Positions 6,249 to 7,105 of a DNA stretch of 7,105 bases are shown here, one piece after another. The notes beneath the pieces were generated by a model that worked only from the letters and a program-made list of their open reading frames with translations, searched no databases and was not told the origin of the DNA. A program made the position numbers and the translations under genes. The stretch comes from an uncultured Lachnospiraceae bacterium. Lineage in GTDB: Bacteria > Bacillota > Clostridia > Lachnospirales > Lachnospiraceae. Location: NCBI GenBank assembly GCA_910583815.1, contig CAJTZB010000130.1, positions 1-7,105 on the forward strand. Reading direction: 5' to 3'. Every line of letters begins with the position of its first letter. Positions within the stretch are counted from its first letter, which is position 1.

Positions 6249-7016
6249 ATGGCTTGTTGCCGAAAGGAGCATGATGACAGAGTGAGTGAGCGAACGGATG
6301 CAAAATATAGTATTTCAGAGACTGCGAAAATGATAGGGATAGAGCAAAGTGTTTTACGGTCAACGGAAAAACAGTTAGGGCTGGAGATTCCAAGAAGCGA
6401 AGGAAACAGGCGCTATTATCGTGAAGCAGAGGTGACATTGTTAAGGGATGTCCAAAGGCTAAGGGAAGAAGGATTTACGCTTCGGATGATTAAACTGCTT
6501 CTGCCTAAGCTGACAGAGGTTATGGATTTAAAAGCGGAAGAACGCCGTATAATAAGACTTCGCATGAAGAAAATCCTTGCGGATATGCAGGAGGATGAAG
6601 AGAGCGAGGCAGTACCTGTACATAAAAAAGAAATGCCAAAGCAGCAGCTTGGGAGGCAGGCGCAGAGACTGAGGGAATTGACAGGTACACAAGAGCAGGA
6701 AGAAAATCTGCCGGCTAAGCTTGCGCAGGACAAGCCTTCCGAACTCTTCCTGGAAAATGAGCAGGGCTATGCAGTTTTTGGAACAGTAATGACGGAGCTT
6801 TTAATGCAGAACAACAAAGCCCTGTTAGATGAGATGGACCTGCGCATTGCACAAAGAATAATGAAGGAAATGAATTATTTATTCAGAGAGCGGGAAAATA
6901 TGGAGGAAGAACGCTATCGCAAGCTGGACCGCACCATAAGAGAGTATCAAAATGCAAGGCAGCAGACTGCAATGGAAGAAGAGAGGAGGGGGTTGTTCCG
7001 CAGAGGATTCCGATAA
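6249..7016 (+). CDS. MerR-type HTH protein with C-terminal coiled coil (RacA-like architecture)
   Basis: 255 residues from ATG 6249, which has GGAG (6240-6243) 5 nt upstream. GTG 6282 is a serious alternative (AAAGGAG at 6263-6269, 12 nt away); ATG 6180 is in frame but overlaps the candidate promoter. Residues about 20-87 form a MerR winged helix: YSISETAKMIGIEQSVLR, then the wing EGNRRYY, then LREEGFTLRMIKLLLPKL. The usual R(Y/F)(Y/W)E after the recognition helix is RSTE here. Residues 88-160 are polar, charged and probably flexible. Residues about 178-245 (LLMQNNKALLDEMDLRI...MEEERYRKLDRTIREYQNARQQ) are predicted coiled coil, and the tail RRGLFRRGFR is very basic. No drug-, metal- or effector-binding domain is seen, unlike classic MerR activators. 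The layout recalls Bacillus RacA, a DNA-binding chromosome-anchoring protein, but sequence orthology cannot be claimed. It is transcribed alone, between two terminators. Confidence 0.8.
   Translation: MACCRKEHDDRVSERTDAKYSISETAKMIGIEQSVLRSTEKQLGLEIPRSEGNRRYYREAEVTLLRDVQRLREEGFTLRMIKLLLPKLTEVMDLKAEERRIIRLRMKKILADMQEDEESEAVPVHKKEMPKQQLGRQAQRLRELTGTQEQEENLPAKLAQDKPSELFLENEQGYAVFGTVMTELLMQNNKALLDEMDLRIAQRIMKEMNYLFRERENMEEERYRKLDRTIREYQNARQQTAMEEERRGLFRRGFR
6263..6269 (+). promoter_or_regulatory. Second possible ribosome binding site of the MerR-like gene
   Basis: AAAGGAG is a better Shine-Dalgarno sequence than the GGAG before ATG 6249, but it is 12 nt from the in-frame GTG 6282. The closer ATG codons at 6271 and 6274 are out of frame and stop after three to four codons at TGA 6283-6285, which overlaps GTG 6282 as GTGA. 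Initiation at GTG would give a 244-residue protein with a complete HTH domain. Confidence 0.4.
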
Positions 7017-7025
7017 GATGGGATG

Positions 7026-7059
7026 AAAAAAGTGCGCAAAACATTCGCGCACTTTTTTT
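7026..7059 (+). terminator. Strong, bidirectional-looking terminator after the MerR-like gene
   Basis: AAAAAAGTGCGC (7026-7037) pairs perfectly with GCGCAC plus T-tract (7047-7058) around a 9-nt loop, AAAACATTC. The GC core is six pairs and seven T follow. The A-run on the left means the opposite strand also reads as hairpin plus T-run, so it could stop transcription from both sides. It begins 9 nt after the MerR-like stop codon. Confidence 0.92.
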
Positions 7060-7105
7060 GTTTATTAAGAACTTGTAGCGTCGGTGTACATATGGCAAAT
7101 AAAAT

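Noticed and set aside
6280..6290. GAGT tandem repeat as a phase-variation switch for the MerR-like gene
   Set aside because: There are fewer than three copies, and the mini-ORF stop stays in place whichever number of units is present, so slippage would not join the frames.
7092..7105. ATG 7092 (MANKI...) as the start of a next gene
   Set aside because: No ribosome binding site lies in front of it and only about five codons are visible.

Overview
The window looks like the chromosome of a low-to-mid-GC Gram-positive bacterium of the Clostridia, most likely a Lachnospiraceae relative. This rests on purine-rich AGGAGG-type ribosome binding sites, the core order gdpP-rplI-dnaB known from Firmicutes, and a DnaB N-terminus (MEEALIKK.QPHS.EAEQSVIGSM) of the type I associate with that family. 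The family assignment is an inference; no rRNA gene is present to test it.

Layout: positions 3-6100 hold five tightly packed plus-strand genes. (1) The C-terminal 339 residues of a FapA/DUF342 protein; its start lies outside the window. (2) A receiver-like domain joined by a coiled coil to an HD-GYP domain, predicted to degrade cyclic di-GMP. (3) gdpP, a membrane-anchored cyclic di-AMP phosphodiesterase. (4) rplI, ribosomal protein L9. (5) dnaB, the replicative helicase. Gaps are 23, 79, 1 and 25 nt if the preferred starts are used. I see no convincing internal terminator or promoter, so the five genes are probably at least partly co-transcribed. A hairpin plus T-tract follows dnaB (6131-6168). 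A single MerR-type gene with a C-terminal coiled coil follows, with a candidate promoter of its own and a strong, bidirectional-looking terminator (7026-7059). The last 45 nt hold no gene I can support.

How the genes fit together: gdpP-rplI-dnaB is a housekeeping block joining c-di-AMP turnover, the ribosome and replication. Upstream sits a FapA-family protein together with a c-di-GMP hydrolase, so two different cyclic-dinucleotide hydrolases are adjacent. The receiver domain of the HD-GYP protein has lost the phospho-accepting Asp (Asn55) and the conserved Lys (Gln107), while its HD-GYP metal ligands are intact. It probably answers to something other than phosphorylation.

I did not find a clearly new system. 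The best leads are the FapA plus pseudo-receiver HD-GYP pair and the MerR-like coiled-coil protein, which resembles RacA in architecture.
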